This document shows, in pieces, positions 50,041-59,981 of a DNA stretch of 64,000 nucleotides. The position numbers and the translations under genes were made by a program. The notes beneath the pieces are model-generated. The model was not told the DNA's origin. It was given only the letters and a program-made list of their open reading frames with translations, and made no database searches. How positions within the stretch are numbered: position 1 is the first letter of the stretch; the number at the start of each line of letters is the position of its first letter. The stretch comes from Erwinia typographi (GTDB lineage: Bacteria; Pseudomonadota; Gammaproteobacteria; Enterobacterales; Enterobacteriaceae): the NCBI RefSeq assembly GCF_000773975.1, contig NZ_JRUQ01000059.1:62001-126000 (forward strand), read 5' to 3'.

Positions 50041-52353
50041 ATGAAATTTAAAACTGCGATCAAGCCTTACCAGGCAGCGGCCGGCGGCTGGGGATCTCTT
50101 GAAGCCACCACCCGCTTTGTTTTTGACAGCAAACAGGTGTTAAAAAACATGCGCAACCTGATGCGCATGAACAAAGCCAAAGGCTTTGACTGCCCAGGCT
50201 GCGCATGGGGAGACGATAATAAAAGCACGTTCAGCTTCTGCGAAAACGGCGCGAAGGCGGTCACCTGGGAAGCCACCCGCCGCTTCGTCGACGCCAGCTT
50301 CTTCGAAAAATACAGCGTTTCCGCCCTCTATCAGCAAAGCGATTACTTCCTGGAGTATCAGGGTCGTCTGACCGAGCCTCTGCGCTATAACCGCGAAAGA
50401 GACCGTTATGAGCCCATCAGTTGGGATGACGCCTTTAAGCTGATCGCCAGGCATATCAAAGCGATGGATAACCCAGACCAGATGGAGCTGTACACCTCCG
50501 GTCGCGCCAGCAACGAGGCTTCCTGGCTTTATCAGCTGTTTGGCCGCATGAATGGCAGCAACAACTTCCCTGACTGCTCGAATATGTGCCATGAGGCCAG
50601 CGGTACTGGTCTTAAGCGCAGCATTGGCGTAGGTAAAGGGACTATTCGCCTGGATGATTTCGACCACGCGGATGCGATTTTTGTCTTCGGTCAGAACCCC
50701 GGAACTAACCACCCGCGTATGCTGCACAGCCTGCGCCATGCTGCCGATCACGGCGCTAAAATAGTCACCTTCAATACGCTGCGTGAGCGCGGACTTGAAC
50801 GTTTCGCCGATCCGCAAAAGCCGCTGGAAGTGGTGACCAGCAAAGCCGGGACCATCAGCTCAACCTATTACCAGCCGAATCTCGGCGGTGATATGGCGGC
50901 GGTCCGCGGCATGGTGAAAGCCCTTGCCCAGACTCATTACGAACTGATTGCCGAAGGTCAAAAAGGCCTGTTCGATGAAGTGTTCCTTAACGCTAAAACC
51001 GAAGGAATGGAAGCCTACCTGGCCGCCGTTGAGGCGACGGAGTGGTCGCAGATCGTGCAGCAGTCAGGCCTGAGCGAGCAACAGCTGCGTGAAGCTGCTG
51101 CCATCTACCAGAGCGCAGAGCGCGTTATCTGCACCTGGGCAATGGGGATCACCCAACACAAACACTCCGTTGATACGGTGCGCGAAATCGTTAACCTGCA
51201 ACTGCTGTTTGGCCAGCTAGGCAAGAAAGGCGCTGGCCTTTGCCCGGTCCGTGGCCACAGTAACGTGCAGGGAAACCGCACGATGGGCATTGATGAAAAG
51301 CCTTCACAGGCATTCCTCGACAGCATGGCTAAGCACTTCGGCTTTGAGCCGCCGCGCAATGTCGGCCATAACACCGTTCAGGCGCTGGAAGCGATGCTGC
51401 GTGATGAAATCAAGGTGCTGATCGCGTTAGGCGGCAACCTGGCCGCTGCCGCGCCGGACAGCCCACGTACGGAAGAAGCGCTGCGTCGCTGTGGACTGAC
51501 CGTGCAAATCAGCACCAAGTTGAACCGAAGCCACCTCTGCCCTGGCGCGGTTGACGCGCTGATCCTGCCCACGCTTGGCCGTACCGAGCAGGATATTCAG
51601 GCCAGCGGCCCGCAGTTTATTACCGTTGAAGACTCCTTCAGCATGGTTCACGCCTCTGAAGGCGTGGGTAAACCGATCGCCGACACTCAGCGTTCCGAAA
51701 CGGCCATTGTGGCAGGCATCGCTAACGCAGTGCTCGGCAGCGAGCGGCTGGACTGGCTCGCGCTGGCGGCGGATTACCATAAAATTCGTGACCATATTGC
51801 CGCGACGATTCCTGGCTTCAGCGATTTCAACCAGAAATGCGATATCAAGGGCGGGTTCTATCTGGGCAATGCGGCGGCGGAGTACCGTTTTAATACGCCG
51901 AACAACAAGGCTCAGTTCAGCAGCGCCCGCCTGCCCGACTCGCTGTTCCCACAGCTTGGCGAAGGCGTGGAAGTGCCGTTCACGCTGCAAACGCTGCGTT
52001 CACATGACCAGTACAACACCACCATTTACGGCCTCGATGACCGCTATCGCGGCGTCTACGGTCAGCGTGAAGTGTTGTTTATCCACCCTGAAGATATGCA
52101 GCGTCTGGGCTTTGCCGCCGGGGACGATGTGGATATCGAAACGCTGTGGAATGACGGCATCACCCGCAAAGTATTCGGCTTTAAGCTGGTGCCTTACAAT
52201 ATTCCTAAAGGCAACCTTGCCGCCTACTATCCTGAAACTAACCCGCTGGTTCCCCTCTCCAGCTTTGGCGACGGAAGCGGAACGCCTACCTCCAAATCGG
52301 TTCCGGTTACCATCACCCTTTCTGAAGTGAAACCGGGCCTGCGTATTGCCTGA
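50041..52353 (+). CDS. FdhF/YdeP-type molybdopterin oxidoreductase
   Basis: This 770-residue protein resembles E. coli YdeP (759 aa): an N-terminal QAAAGGWGSL and GFDCPGCAW (C51, C54), TSGRASNEAS, NNFPDCSNMCHEASG, GQNPGTNHPRM and RSHDQYNTTIYGLDDRYRGV. The protein has no signal peptide and should be cytoplasmic. YdeP is linked to acid resistance; substrate is unknown. The family lacks the selenocysteine of FdhF and has an atypical Fe-S region. The start MKFKTAIKPY is chosen over 49978 by alignment; the ribosome-binding site is weak. Confidence 0.88.
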   Translation: MKFKTAIKPYQAAAGGWGSLEATTRFVFDSKQVLKNMRNLMRMNKAKGFDCPGCAWGDDNKSTFSFCENGAKAVTWEATRRFVDASFFEKYSVSALYQQSDYFLEYQGRLTEPLRYNRERDRYEPISWDDAFKLIARHIKAMDNPDQMELYTSGRASNEASWLYQLFGRMNGSNNFPDCSNMCHEASGTGLKRSIGVGKGTIRLDDFDHADAIFVFGQNPGTNHPRMLHSLRHAADHGAKIVTFNTLRERGLERFADPQKPLEVVTSKAGTISSTYYQPNLGGDMAAVRGMVKALAQTHYELIAEGQKGLFDEVFLNAKTEGMEAYLAAVEATEWSQIVQQSGLSEQQLREAAAIYQSAERVICTWAMGITQHKHSVDTVREIVNLQLLFGQLGKKGAGLCPVRGHSNVQGNRTMGIDEKPSQAFLDSMAKHFGFEPPRNVGHNTVQALEAMLRDEIKVLIALGGNLAAAAPDSPRTEEALRRCGLTVQISTKLNRSHLCPGAVDALILPTLGRTEQDIQASGPQFITVEDSFSMVHASEGVGKPIADTQRSETAIVAGIANAVLGSERLDWLALAADYHKIRDHIAATIPGFSDFNQKCDIKGGFYLGNAAAEYRFNTPNNKAQFSSARLPDSLFPQLGEGVEVPFTLQTLRSHDQYNTTIYGLDDRYRGVYGQREVLFIHPEDMQRLGFAAGDDVDIETLWNDGITRKVFGFKLVPYNIPKGNLAAYYPETNPLVPLSSFGDGSGTPTSKSVPVTITLSEVKPGLRIA

Positions 52354-52378
52354 GTCAGATAAGACAGCTGAATCAAAC

Positions 52379-52401
52379 AAAGCCGGGTTTCCCGGCTTTT
52401 T
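52379..52401 (+). terminator. Terminator of the ydeP-like gene
   Basis: Arms AAGCCGGG (52380-52387) and CCCGGCTT (52391-52398) enclose TTT, followed by TTT. Confidence 0.75.
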
Positions 52402-52469
52402 ACTTGCCGCGAGGCGGTTAATCGCGTAAAACTGTCTGCCGCTCTTAGGCCACAAAAACTGTTGAGATT

Positions 52470-54404
52470 ATGTTCCAGGATAACCCGCTGCTCGCGCAGC
52501 TCAAAGAGAAACTCCACTCCCAGACGCCGCGTGTTGAAGGAGTAGTGAAAGGCACCGAAAAAGGCTTTGGCTTCCTGGAAGTCGACGCGCAAAAAAGTTA
52601 CTTCATTCCGCCGCCGTTCATGAAAAAAGTCATGCATGGCGATCGCGTGATTGCGGTGCTGCAAACCGATAAGGATCGTGAAGTCGCCGATCCCGAAAAG
52701 CTGGTTGAACCTTTTCTGTCGCGCTTTGTGGGCCGCGTGCAGCGCAAGGACGATCGCCTGTCGATCGTGCCCGATCATCCGCTCATCAAAGACGCTATTC
52801 AGTGCCGTGCCGATCGTAGCGTGACCCATGATTTTCAGAATGGTGACTGGGCCGTAGCCGAAATGCGCCGCCATCCGCTGAAGGGTGACCGCACGTTCTA
52901 TGCCGAACTGACCGCTTTCATCACCACTGCGGACGATCACCTTGCCCCATGGTGGGTTACGCTTTCCCGCCATAATCTTGAGCGTGAAGCCCCGCAAGCC
53001 GTGACCGGCGAGATGATGGATGAGCAGCTTGAGCGTGAAGATCTTACCGCTCTGGAATTCGTCACCATTGACAGCGCCAGCACCGAAGATATGGATGATG
53101 CGCTGTTTGTGGAAGAGACCGCAGACGGCCAGCTTCGCCTGACTATCGCCATCGCCGACCCGACCGCGTACGTCGCTGCCGACAGCGCTCTGGATAAAAT
53201 TGCCGCCGAGCGCTCGTTCACCAACTACCTGCCCGGCTTTAATATCCCAATGCTGCCGCGCCAGCTGTCGGACGATATCTGCTCGCTGCGCCCGAACGAA
53301 CGCCGTCCGGTGCTGGCCTGCCGCGTTAACGTCGCGGCCGATGGCACCCTGAGCGAAGAGATTCACTTCTTCGCGGCCTGGATCGAGTCTAAAGCCAGGC
53401 TGGCCTATGATAACGTCTCCGACTGGCTGGAAAATACCGGCGACTGGCAGCCAGAGAATGACGCTATCGCCAGGCAGATCCGCCTGCTGCATCGCCTGTG
53501 CCTGGCGCGCAGCGAGTGGCGCCAGACCCACGCGCTGGTGTTCAAGGATCGCCCTGATTTCCGCTTCCTGCTGGGCGAGAAAGGCGAAGTGCTGGATATC
53601 ATTGCCGAGCATCGCCGGATTGCTAACCGCATCGTCGAAGAAGCGATGATCGCCGCCAACATCTGCGCTGGCACCGTGCTGCGAGACAAACTGGGCTTTG
53701 GCATCTATAACGTTCACCTGGGCTTTGACGCCGAGAAAGCCGAGCTGGCCGCGGCCATGCTGGAAAATCACGGCATGAAGGTAGATCCGCTGACTATCGC
53801 CACCCTGTCCGGCTTCCGCGAGCTGCGCCGTGAGCTGGATGCGCAGCCAACCCAGTTCCTCGACAGCCGCATTCGCCGCTTCCAGTCGTTTGCGGAAGTC
53901 AGCACCGAGCCGGGGCCGCACTTCGGCCTGGGTCTGGAAGCTTACGCAACCTGGACATCCCCGATTCGTAAGTACGGCGATATGATTAACCATCGCCTGC
54001 TGAAAGCGATGATCAAAGGGGAACAGGCAACCCGCCCAGACGATGAGATCACGGTGAAAATGGGTGAACGTCGCCGTCAGAACCGGATGGCTGAACGTGA
54101 CGTCGGTGACTGGCTCTATTCACGCTTCCTCCAGAGCGCAGCCGGAACGGACCAGCGCTTCAATGCCGAAGTGATTGACGTTTCACGCGGCGGTATGCGC
54201 GTGCGTCTGACCGATAACGGCGCGGTGGCCTTTATCCCTGCCCCGTTCATCCACGCCGTGCGCGATGAGCTGGTGTGCAGCCAGGAGAACGGTACTGTCC
54301 AGATTAAAGGTGAAGTGGTCTTCCGCGTCACTGACCTGATCGAAGTCACCATTGCTGAGGTGCGTATGGAAACCCGCAGCGTGGTAGCCCGTCCGGTAGC
54401 TTAA
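52470..54404 (+). CDS. rnb: Exoribonuclease II
   Basis: This 644-residue enzyme equals E. coli RNase II in length. N-terminal cold-shock domains precede the RNB domain with metal-binding D201, D207, D209 and D210 ([14 protein letters not shown]) and the RNA-clamping Y253; a C-terminal S1 domain follows. It degrades single-stranded RNA 3' to 5' in the cytoplasm. Confidence 0.97.
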   Translation: MFQDNPLLAQLKEKLHSQTPRVEGVVKGTEKGFGFLEVDAQKSYFIPPPFMKKVMHGDRVIAVLQTDKDREVADPEKLVEPFLSRFVGRVQRKDDRLSIVPDHPLIKDAIQCRADRSVTHDFQNGDWAVAEMRRHPLKGDRTFYAELTAFITTADDHLAPWWVTLSRHNLEREAPQAVTGEMMDEQLEREDLTALEFVTIDSASTEDMDDALFVEETADGQLRLTIAIADPTAYVAADSALDKIAAERSFTNYLPGFNIPMLPRQLSDDICSLRPNERRPVLACRVNVAADGTLSEEIHFFAAWIESKARLAYDNVSDWLENTGDWQPENDAIARQIRLLHRLCLARSEWRQTHALVFKDRPDFRFLLGEKGEVLDIIAEHRRIANRIVEEAMIAANICAGTVLRDKLGFGIYNVHLGFDAEKAELAAAMLENHGMKVDPLTIATLSGFRELRRELDAQPTQFLDSRIRRFQSFAEVSTEPGPHFGLGLEAYATWTSPIRKYGDMINHRLLKAMIKGEQATRPDDEITVKMGERRRQNRMAERDVGDWLYSRFLQSAAGTDQRFNAEVIDVSRGGMRVRLTDNGAVAFIPAPFIHAVRDELVCSQENGTVQIKGEVVFRVTDLIEVTIAEVRMETRSVVARPVA

Positions 54405-54413
54405 GCGCTTTTC

Positions 54414-54441
54414 AGGCGGGATAACGCTGGTTATCCCGCCT
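54414..54441 (+). terminator. rnb terminator hairpin
   Basis: Perfect 12-bp arms AGGCGGGATAAC and GTTATCCCGCCT enclose GCTG. The T-tract is weak. Confidence 0.6.
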
Positions 54442-54525
54442 GCTCTCCCCCCGCCGATCGAAAAAACATCTGTCGCCTCACACTTCTCCCTGCCTTCGCT
54501 TTCATTAACAAATAATTACATTACT

Positions 54526-54555
54526 TTGAAGCTGTTATTCAGCCTCTCTTATGGA
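54526..54555 (+). promoter_or_regulatory. Weak candidate promoter of the cstA-like gene
   Basis: TTGAAG (54526-54531) and TATGGA (54550-54555) are 18 bp apart. If used, the leader would be very short. Confidence 0.25.
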
Positions 54556-54574
54556 TCCTGGAAGGAGTAATGTG

Positions 54575-56641
54575 ATGAAAAACGTCAAAACCGGCGTGAT
54601 CTGGACCGCTGTGGCGTTAGTCGGCGCCGGAGCGTTTGCCATGCTGGCCCTCAGCCGCGGCGAACATGTCAACGCTCTGTGGCTGGTGGTCGCTTCCGTC
54701 GCCTGCTACAGCATCGCTTATCGTTTTTACAGCCTGTTTATCGCTAAAAACATTTTCGAGCTTGACGATCGTCGCCGTACGCCAGCCGAACGGAATAACG
54801 ACGGCCTGGACTACGTTCCCACCAATAAATGGGTGCTGTTCGGCCACCATTTTGCCGCTATTGCCGGTGCCGGGCCGCTGGTGGGCCCGATTCTGGCGGC
54901 GCAGATGGGATTCCTTCCCGGAACAATCTGGATCCTTGTCGGCGTGATGCTGGCCGGTGCGGTGCAGGATTTCCTGATCCTGTTTATTTCCACCCGCCGC
55001 GACGGGCGTTCGCTGGGAGAAATGGCCCGCCAGGAGCTGGGCGCGTTCGCCGGCGTGGTCACCATGCTGGGGGCGCTCGGCGTGATGATCATCATCCTGT
55101 CCGCGCTGGCGCTGGTCGTGGTTAAAGCGCTAACCAACAGTCCCTGGGGCCTGTTCACCATTGCGGCGACCATCCCAATTGCCCTGCTGATGGGCGTCTA
55201 TATGCGTTTTATTCGTCCCGGGAAAATTGCTGAAGTTTCGCTAATTGGTTTTGTGCTGATGATGGCGGCAATTATTTACGGCGGCGACATCGCCCAGCAT
55301 CCTTACTGGGGGCCTTTCTTTACGCTGAAAGGGACAACCCTGACCTGGGTGCTGGTGATTTACGGTTTTGTCGCCTCAATCCTGCCGGTCTGGCTGCTGC
55401 TGGCGCCGCGAGACTACCTCTCTACCTTCCTGAAAATCGGCGTCATTCTGGGACTGGCGGTCGGGATTCTTTTCGCCATGCCGGAGATGAAAATGCCGGC
55501 GGTGACCCGCTTTATTGACGGCACTGGCCCGGTCTTCGCTGGCGGCCTGTTCCCGTTCCTGTTTATCACCATCGCCTGCGGCGCGATTTCCGGTTTCCAT
55601 GCGCTGGTCTCCAGCGGCACCACGCCGAAACTGATCGAACGAGAAAGCCATATCCGTTTTATTGGCTACGGCGCGATGCTGATGGAGTCTTTCGTGGCGA
55701 TTATGGCGCTGATTTGCGCTTCGGTGATCGATCCTGGCGTTTACTTTGCCATGAACTCCCCGGCGGCCCTGATTGGCACCACGGTTGAAACGGCTGCGCA
55801 GGCTATTAACGGCTGGGGCTTTGTCGTTACGCCAGAAATGCTGACCGGCATTGCCAGAGACGTTGGCGAGTCCAGCATCCTCTCACGCGCAGGCGGCGCC
55901 CCTACCTTCGCGGTCGGCATGGCGCACATTATTACCGAGGTGTTTAACAGCCGGGTGATGATGGCCTTCTGGTATCACTTTGCGATTTTGTTTGAAGCGC
56001 TGTTTATTCTGACCGCCGTTGACGCAGGGACTCGCGCCTGCCGTTTTATGGTGCAGGACCTGGTAGGTACGGTGGTGCCTTCGCTGGCGAATAACCGCTC
56101 ATGGTTTGGCAATATGGCCGGAACAACCGTCGCCGTCGCTGGCTGGGGCTTCTTCGTCTATCAGGGAGTGGTTGACCCGCTGGGCGGGATCAATACGCTC
56201 TGGCCGCTGTTCGGCATCGGCAATCAGATGCTGGCGTCAATGGCGCTGATTCTGGGCACCGTGGTGCTGTTTAAGATGAAGAAACAGCGTTATGCCTGGG
56301 TCACCATCCTCCCCACCGTCTGGCTGTTTATCACCTCAATGACCGCGGGCTGGCAGAAAATATTCCATGAAAAGCCTGCCATTGGCTTTCTGGCGCAGGC
56401 CAATAAATTTTCGAAAGGCATCCAGGACGGCATCATTATCGCCCCGGCCAAAACCGTCGCCGATATGGAAACCATCGTCTTCAGCAATCAGATTAATGCC
56501 GCGCTGTGCGGCTTCTTTATGCTGGTGGCGGTGACCATGCTGATAGCGGCTTTCTTTGTCATTCGCCGCGCTCTGAACAGCCAGCAGCCTACGGTACATG
56601 AATCCGAAATCTCCTTGAGAAGCGAGGCCCGCCATGTCTGA
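54575..56641 (+). CDS. CstA/BtsT-family pyruvate or peptide transporter
   Basis: This 688-residue membrane protein has about 16-18 helices and the CstA blocks YRFYSLFIAK, GHHFAAIAGAGPLVGPILAAQ, GFHALVSSGTTPK and FWYHFAILFEALFILTAVDAGTR. The family includes CstA (701 aa) and BtsT (716 aa), which import pyruvate; CstA is also linked to peptide use on carbon starvation. AAGGAG precedes ATG 54575. The stop overlaps the next gene by 8 bases. Whether it is CstA or BtsT cannot be settled. Confidence 0.88.
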   Translation: MKNVKTGVIWTAVALVGAGAFAMLALSRGEHVNALWLVVASVACYSIAYRFYSLFIAKNIFELDDRRRTPAERNNDGLDYVPTNKWVLFGHHFAAIAGAGPLVGPILAAQMGFLPGTIWILVGVMLAGAVQDFLILFISTRRDGRSLGEMARQELGAFAGVVTMLGALGVMIIILSALALVVVKALTNSPWGLFTIAATIPIALLMGVYMRFIRPGKIAEVSLIGFVLMMAAIIYGGDIAQHPYWGPFFTLKGTTLTWVLVIYGFVASILPVWLLLAPRDYLSTFLKIGVILGLAVGILFAMPEMKMPAVTRFIDGTGPVFAGGLFPFLFITIACGAISGFHALVSSGTTPKLIERESHIRFIGYGAMLMESFVAIMALICASVIDPGVYFAMNSPAALIGTTVETAAQAINGWGFVVTPEMLTGIARDVGESSILSRAGGAPTFAVGMAHIITEVFNSRVMMAFWYHFAILFEALFILTAVDAGTRACRFMVQDLVGTVVPSLANNRSWFGNMAGTTVAVAGWGFFVYQGVVDPLGGINTLWPLFGIGNQMLASMALILGTVVLFKMKKQRYAWVTILPTVWLFITSMTAGWQKIFHEKPAIGFLAQANKFSKGIQDGIIIAPAKTVADMETIVFSNQINAALCGFFMLVAVTMLIAAFFVIRRALNSQQPTVHESEISLRSEARHV

Positions 56642-56924
56642 TGCGATCCGCGCCGTTCCGGGACGAACCCGGTTTATCGTGAGGCGCTGCGTGCCGATTG
56701 AAGCGGCTAAGCCCCCGGAAAGGCTCACATTACGCCTGCTAATGTCACGGCTGGCGCAAAGCTTCAGGCTGATGGTTGGCGTCCAGCATTATCCAACCTA
56801 TCTGCTGCATATGCAGCGGCAACATCCTGAAACCAAACCAATGACGGAAAAAGAGTTTCATCGTTACTGTCTGGAAGCGCGCTTTCCGAGTAAAGCCGGT
56901 AAGTTAGGCAAATGCCCCTGCTAA
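56634..56924 (+). CDS. YbdD/YjiX-family small protein (DUF466)
   Basis: This 96-residue frame has the YbdD/YjiX domain in its C-terminal ~62 residues (RLAQSFRLMVGVQHYPTY, HPETKPMTEKEFHRY, GKLGKCPC). E. coli YbdD and YjiX have about 65-67 residues. The overlap with the transporter gene is the family's standard pairing. The first ~36 residues are an unusual basic extension; an internal ATG at 56742 would give the normal length but lacks a good ribosome-binding site. Confidence 0.82.
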   Translation: MSDAIRAVPGRTRFIVRRCVPIEAAKPPERLTLRLLMSRLAQSFRLMVGVQHYPTYLLHMQRQHPETKPMTEKEFHRYCLEARFPSKAGKLGKCPC

Positions 56925-56931
56925 TCCACGC

Positions 56932-56958
56932 CCCCGATCGCCAGATCGGGGCATTTTA
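56932..56958 (+). terminator. Terminator of the cstA-ybdD pair
   Basis: Arms CCCCGATC (56932-56939) and GATCGGGG (56944-56951) enclose GCCA, followed by CATTTTATT. Confidence 0.75.
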
Positions 56959-57003
56959 TTCTCCCCGGTAATTTTCGCTGCCAAAATATATTCCATATAC
57001 ATC

Positions 57004-57032
57004 TTGAGATTCTCATGGTTGCCGAATACTGT
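57004..57032 (+). promoter_or_regulatory. Candidate rpfR promoter
   Basis: TTGAGA (57004-57009) and TACTGT (57027-57032) are 17 bp apart, about 50 bases before the gene. Confidence 0.35.
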
Positions 57033-57083
57033 TGCTAAAATAAGAAGATACAGCTTGTACTGCATCCTTCAAGGAGACACCTG

Positions 57084-59066
57084 ATGACCGATGAACAAGG
57101 GCAATCGTTACTTTATACCTATTTTGGTACCACCAGCCCTCATTGGCGTTTGCTGGCCGATAGTGATGCACTTCTTTTTGCTGAGGACGAAAAGTCCAGC
57201 ACCCACATTGCCGTTGCGCTGACGGGGCCGCAGGCCAACCTGGTCCGCAGCATGACGGTCATTACCTCCAGCATCAACCTGACGCTCTCGCTGTATGGCG
57301 AGCCGATTTCTGTGCATCTGGTCGGTAGAAAGGTTAACCAATCCTCATGGGCTGGCAGCGCCTCCGCCTGGGGAGATACCTCCGCCGTGGCGCGCGATCT
57401 GGTACTGGGGCTCTCTTTTGCCGAACAGGTGGTCTCGGAGGCTAATTCGGTAATCGTCATCGTCGATCAGCGCGGCAACATTCAGCGCTTTAACCGGCTG
57501 AGCGAGGAGTACACTGGCCTGAAAGAACAGGAAGTGATCGGCCGTAATGTGTTTCAACTTTTTATGACTAAGCAGGAGGCCGCGGCCTCCCGACGGAATA
57601 TCAGCAGTTTTTTCCGCAACGGCAGCTCCTACGAAGTAGAACGCTGGATTAAAACCAAAAAGGGGCAGCGCCTGTTTCTGTTCCGCAATAAATTCGTTCA
57701 CAGCGGCAGCGGTAAAAACGAAATCTATCTGATTTGCTCTGGCACGGACATTACCGAAGAGCGTCGCGCCCAGGAGCGCCTGCGCGTGCTGGCCAATACC
57801 GATACCATCACCGGCCTGCCCAACCGCAACGCCATTAACCACGCCATCGCCGAAGCGCTGGAGAATCGGGTGGACCAGCAGGTGGGCCTCGTCTATCTCG
57901 ATCTCGACAACTTTAAAAAGGTGAACGATGCGTACGGGCATATGTTTGGCGATCAGCTGCTACAGGCGGTGTCGCTGGCTATATTGAGCTGTCTTGAACA
58001 GGAGCAGACGCTGGCAAGACTCGGCGGCGATGAGTTTATTGTGCTTGCCACTGCCGCCAGCCAGGCTTCGCTTGAGGCAATGGCGTCACGTATTCTCGAT
58101 CGGCTGAAGCTGCCCTTCCGCATCGGCCTGATCGAAGTCTATTCCGGCTGCTCCATCGGCATAGCCGTCAGTCCGCAGCACGGCGAAGATCGCGAGAGTT
58201 TGATCCGCAACGCCGATACCGCCATGTACACCGCCAAAGAGAGTGGCCGCGGCAAATTCTGTATTTTCTCCGCTGAAATGAATCAGCGCGTATTTGAGTA
58301 TTTGTGGCTGGATACCAATCTGCGTAAAGCGCTGGATCAGAATCAGTTAATTATTCACTATCAGCCCAAAATCGATGCCGGTGGCGTGGTGAATAGCGTT
58401 GAGGCGCTGGTGCGTTGGCTTTCGCCAGAGCGCGGTCTGGTGCCGCCGGGAGATTTTATCTCCTACGCCGAAGAGTCCGGCCTGATTGTGCCGCTTGGCC
58501 GCTGGGTGATGCTGACCGCGCTTGCGCAGATTATTCGCTGGCGTGAGAAAGGCATTAACCTGCGGGTGGCCGTCAACGTTTCTCCCCGTCAGCTTATCGA
58601 TCAAAGTATCTATGGCGATCTGAAACTGGCGCTGGCGCAGGCCGGGCTCGATCGCTGCCCGATTGATATTGAGCTGACTGAAAGCTGCCTGATCGAAAAT
58701 GAAGAGAAGGCGCTGGCGCTGATGGAGCAGTTCCAACAGCTGGGGGCAGAGGTGCACCTTGACGATTTTGGTACGGGATATTCATCGCTTTCACAGCTGG
58801 CGCGGGTGCCGATTAACGCGATCAAACTCGATCAGAGTTTTGTGCGCGGCGTCAACGATCGTCCTGTTTCGCAATCGCTGGTGCGGGCTATCGTGGCGGT
58901 GGCTAATGCGCTGGAGCTACAGGTCATAGCGGAAGGCATCGAAACCGAAGAAGAAGAGGCTTTTGTCCTGGCGAGCGGAGTGACTTCCCGCCAGGGATTT
59001 CTTTATGCCAGACCAATGCCCGCCGGTGATATCGAGCACTGGCTGGCCGACAGAAGCAGAAGCTAA
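57084..59066 (+). CDS. rpfR: BDSF receptor and cyclic-di-GMP phosphodiesterase RpfR
   Basis: This 660-residue protein equals E. coli PdeR/YciR/Gmr in layout: an N-terminal ~100-residue domain (the RpfF-interaction domain in RpfR), a PAS domain (about 110-225), GGDEF with intact RLGGDEF (314-318), and EAL with EALVRW (440-445) and DDFGTGYSSL. In Cronobacter and Burkholderia the PAS domain binds cis-2-dodecenoic acid and stimulates c-di-GMP hydrolysis. The convergent rpfF supports the RpfR name; PdeR is the E. coli name. AAGGAG precedes the start. Confidence 0.93.
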   Translation: MTDEQGQSLLYTYFGTTSPHWRLLADSDALLFAEDEKSSTHIAVALTGPQANLVRSMTVITSSINLTLSLYGEPISVHLVGRKVNQSSWAGSASAWGDTSAVARDLVLGLSFAEQVVSEANSVIVIVDQRGNIQRFNRLSEEYTGLKEQEVIGRNVFQLFMTKQEAAASRRNISSFFRNGSSYEVERWIKTKKGQRLFLFRNKFVHSGSGKNEIYLICSGTDITEERRAQERLRVLANTDTITGLPNRNAINHAIAEALENRVDQQVGLVYLDLDNFKKVNDAYGHMFGDQLLQAVSLAILSCLEQEQTLARLGGDEFIVLATAASQASLEAMASRILDRLKLPFRIGLIEVYSGCSIGIAVSPQHGEDRESLIRNADTAMYTAKESGRGKFCIFSAEMNQRVFEYLWLDTNLRKALDQNQLIIHYQPKIDAGGVVNSVEALVRWLSPERGLVPPGDFISYAEESGLIVPLGRWVMLTALAQIIRWREKGINLRVAVNVSPRQLIDQSIYGDLKLALAQAGLDRCPIDIELTESCLIENEEKALALMEQFQQLGAEVHLDDFGTGYSSLSQLARVPINAIKLDQSFVRGVNDRPVSQSLVRAIVAVANALELQVIAEGIETEEEEAFVLASGVTSRQGFLYARPMPAGDIEHWLADRSRS

Positions 59067-59932
59067 CCCACTTTTCGCAGCGCCTGGGCGCTGTGGCGAT
59101 TTTGCAACTGTACCAGCCGTTCCATATAGGCAATATCCTTCGGCTCAATGGAGAACGCGAAGTCAACCCAATCCTCCGTAATATCCATCAGCTCAGCGCG
59201 CGTCAGTTGCAACACCCGCTGACGAGCTTTCAGCATCGCTTTTACGCCGTTCAGCTTAGGCCTGAGGGTATCGATAAAGGTGCGCGTCGCCTGATATCCC
59301 TCCCCCGGCTGGAACACTTTATCGACAAGGCCGCGCTGCTCGAACCACTCCGCCGTATGGGACTCCCCTTCACAAATTAACTCTTCGGCCAGCTTCATTC
59401 CTGAGCGACGGGCAACCAGCGAATAGCCGCCCATGCCAGGAAACAGATTAAAAGCAATTTCGGGGAAGCCCATGCGGGCGGTGTTTTGCGCCAGAATAAA
59501 ATGATGGGCCAGCGCGGCTTCAAATCCGCCGCCTAACGCGCTGCCTTCAATCATGGCAATGCTCACCGCTCCGGTATCAAACCCTCTTGCAGCAGCATGA
59601 ATGCAGTCCACGCAGGCGCGGGCATAGGCCCTCAGCGCTTCGCGCCGTCCGTTTTTAATTGATTCGACAAAGAACCGCAGATCGCCGCCGGCATTAAACA
59701 TGGTCGGCACCAGCGAGCCGGTCACCCAAAAATCGATGGGCAAGCCGGAGCGCTGGGCGGCATAGCTGAGGTTCATGATCTCTTCGATAAGCTCATGGTT
59801 GAAGCTCGGACGTGGCTGCGCACGGAGCAGCATCCACATGGTGCGGCGACCCTCTTCGTAATAAGCAGAGAGCTGTGTGGTTTGTCCAACTTCGTTAAAC
59901 AACCTGCATGTAGTCTGATTAATAACTGTCAT
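59063..59932 (-). CDS. rpfF: Diffusible signal factor synthase RpfF
   Basis: This 289-residue crotonase-fold protein matches RpfF/DSF synthases. The oxyanion-hole region is EGSALGGGFEAALAHH and is followed by GFPEIAFNLFPGMGGYS. RpfF converts 3-hydroxyacyl-ACP to cis-2-enoyl fatty acids that act as cell-cell signals. Its stop overlaps the rpfR stop by four bases (59063-59066) in convergent orientation, the arrangement known from Cronobacter. AGGATAAG precedes the ATG. A 26-bp palindrome lies 50 bases upstream. Confidence 0.92.
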   Translation of the reverse strand: MTVINQTTCRLFNEVGQTTQLSAYYEEGRRTMWMLLRAQPRPSFNHELIEEIMNLSYAAQRSGLPIDFWVTGSLVPTMFNAGGDLRFFVESIKNGRREALRAYARACVDCIHAAARGFDTGAVSIAMIEGSALGGGFEAALAHHFILAQNTARMGFPEIAFNLFPGMGGYSLVARRSGMKLAEELICEGESHTAEWFEQRGLVDKVFQPGEGYQATRTFIDTLRPKLNGVKAMLKARQRVLQLTRAELMDITEDWVDFAFSIEPKDIAYMERLVQLQNRHSAQALRKVG

Positions 59933-59981
59933 TATCTTATCCTCTGGTTATGGGAGCGCATAAGCGCTTTTTCAGCGTAAT

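Noticed and set aside
52227..53993. 588-codon antisense frame over rnb
   Set aside because: The sense strand encodes complete RNase II with all catalytic residues; the antisense protein has no recognisable motif.
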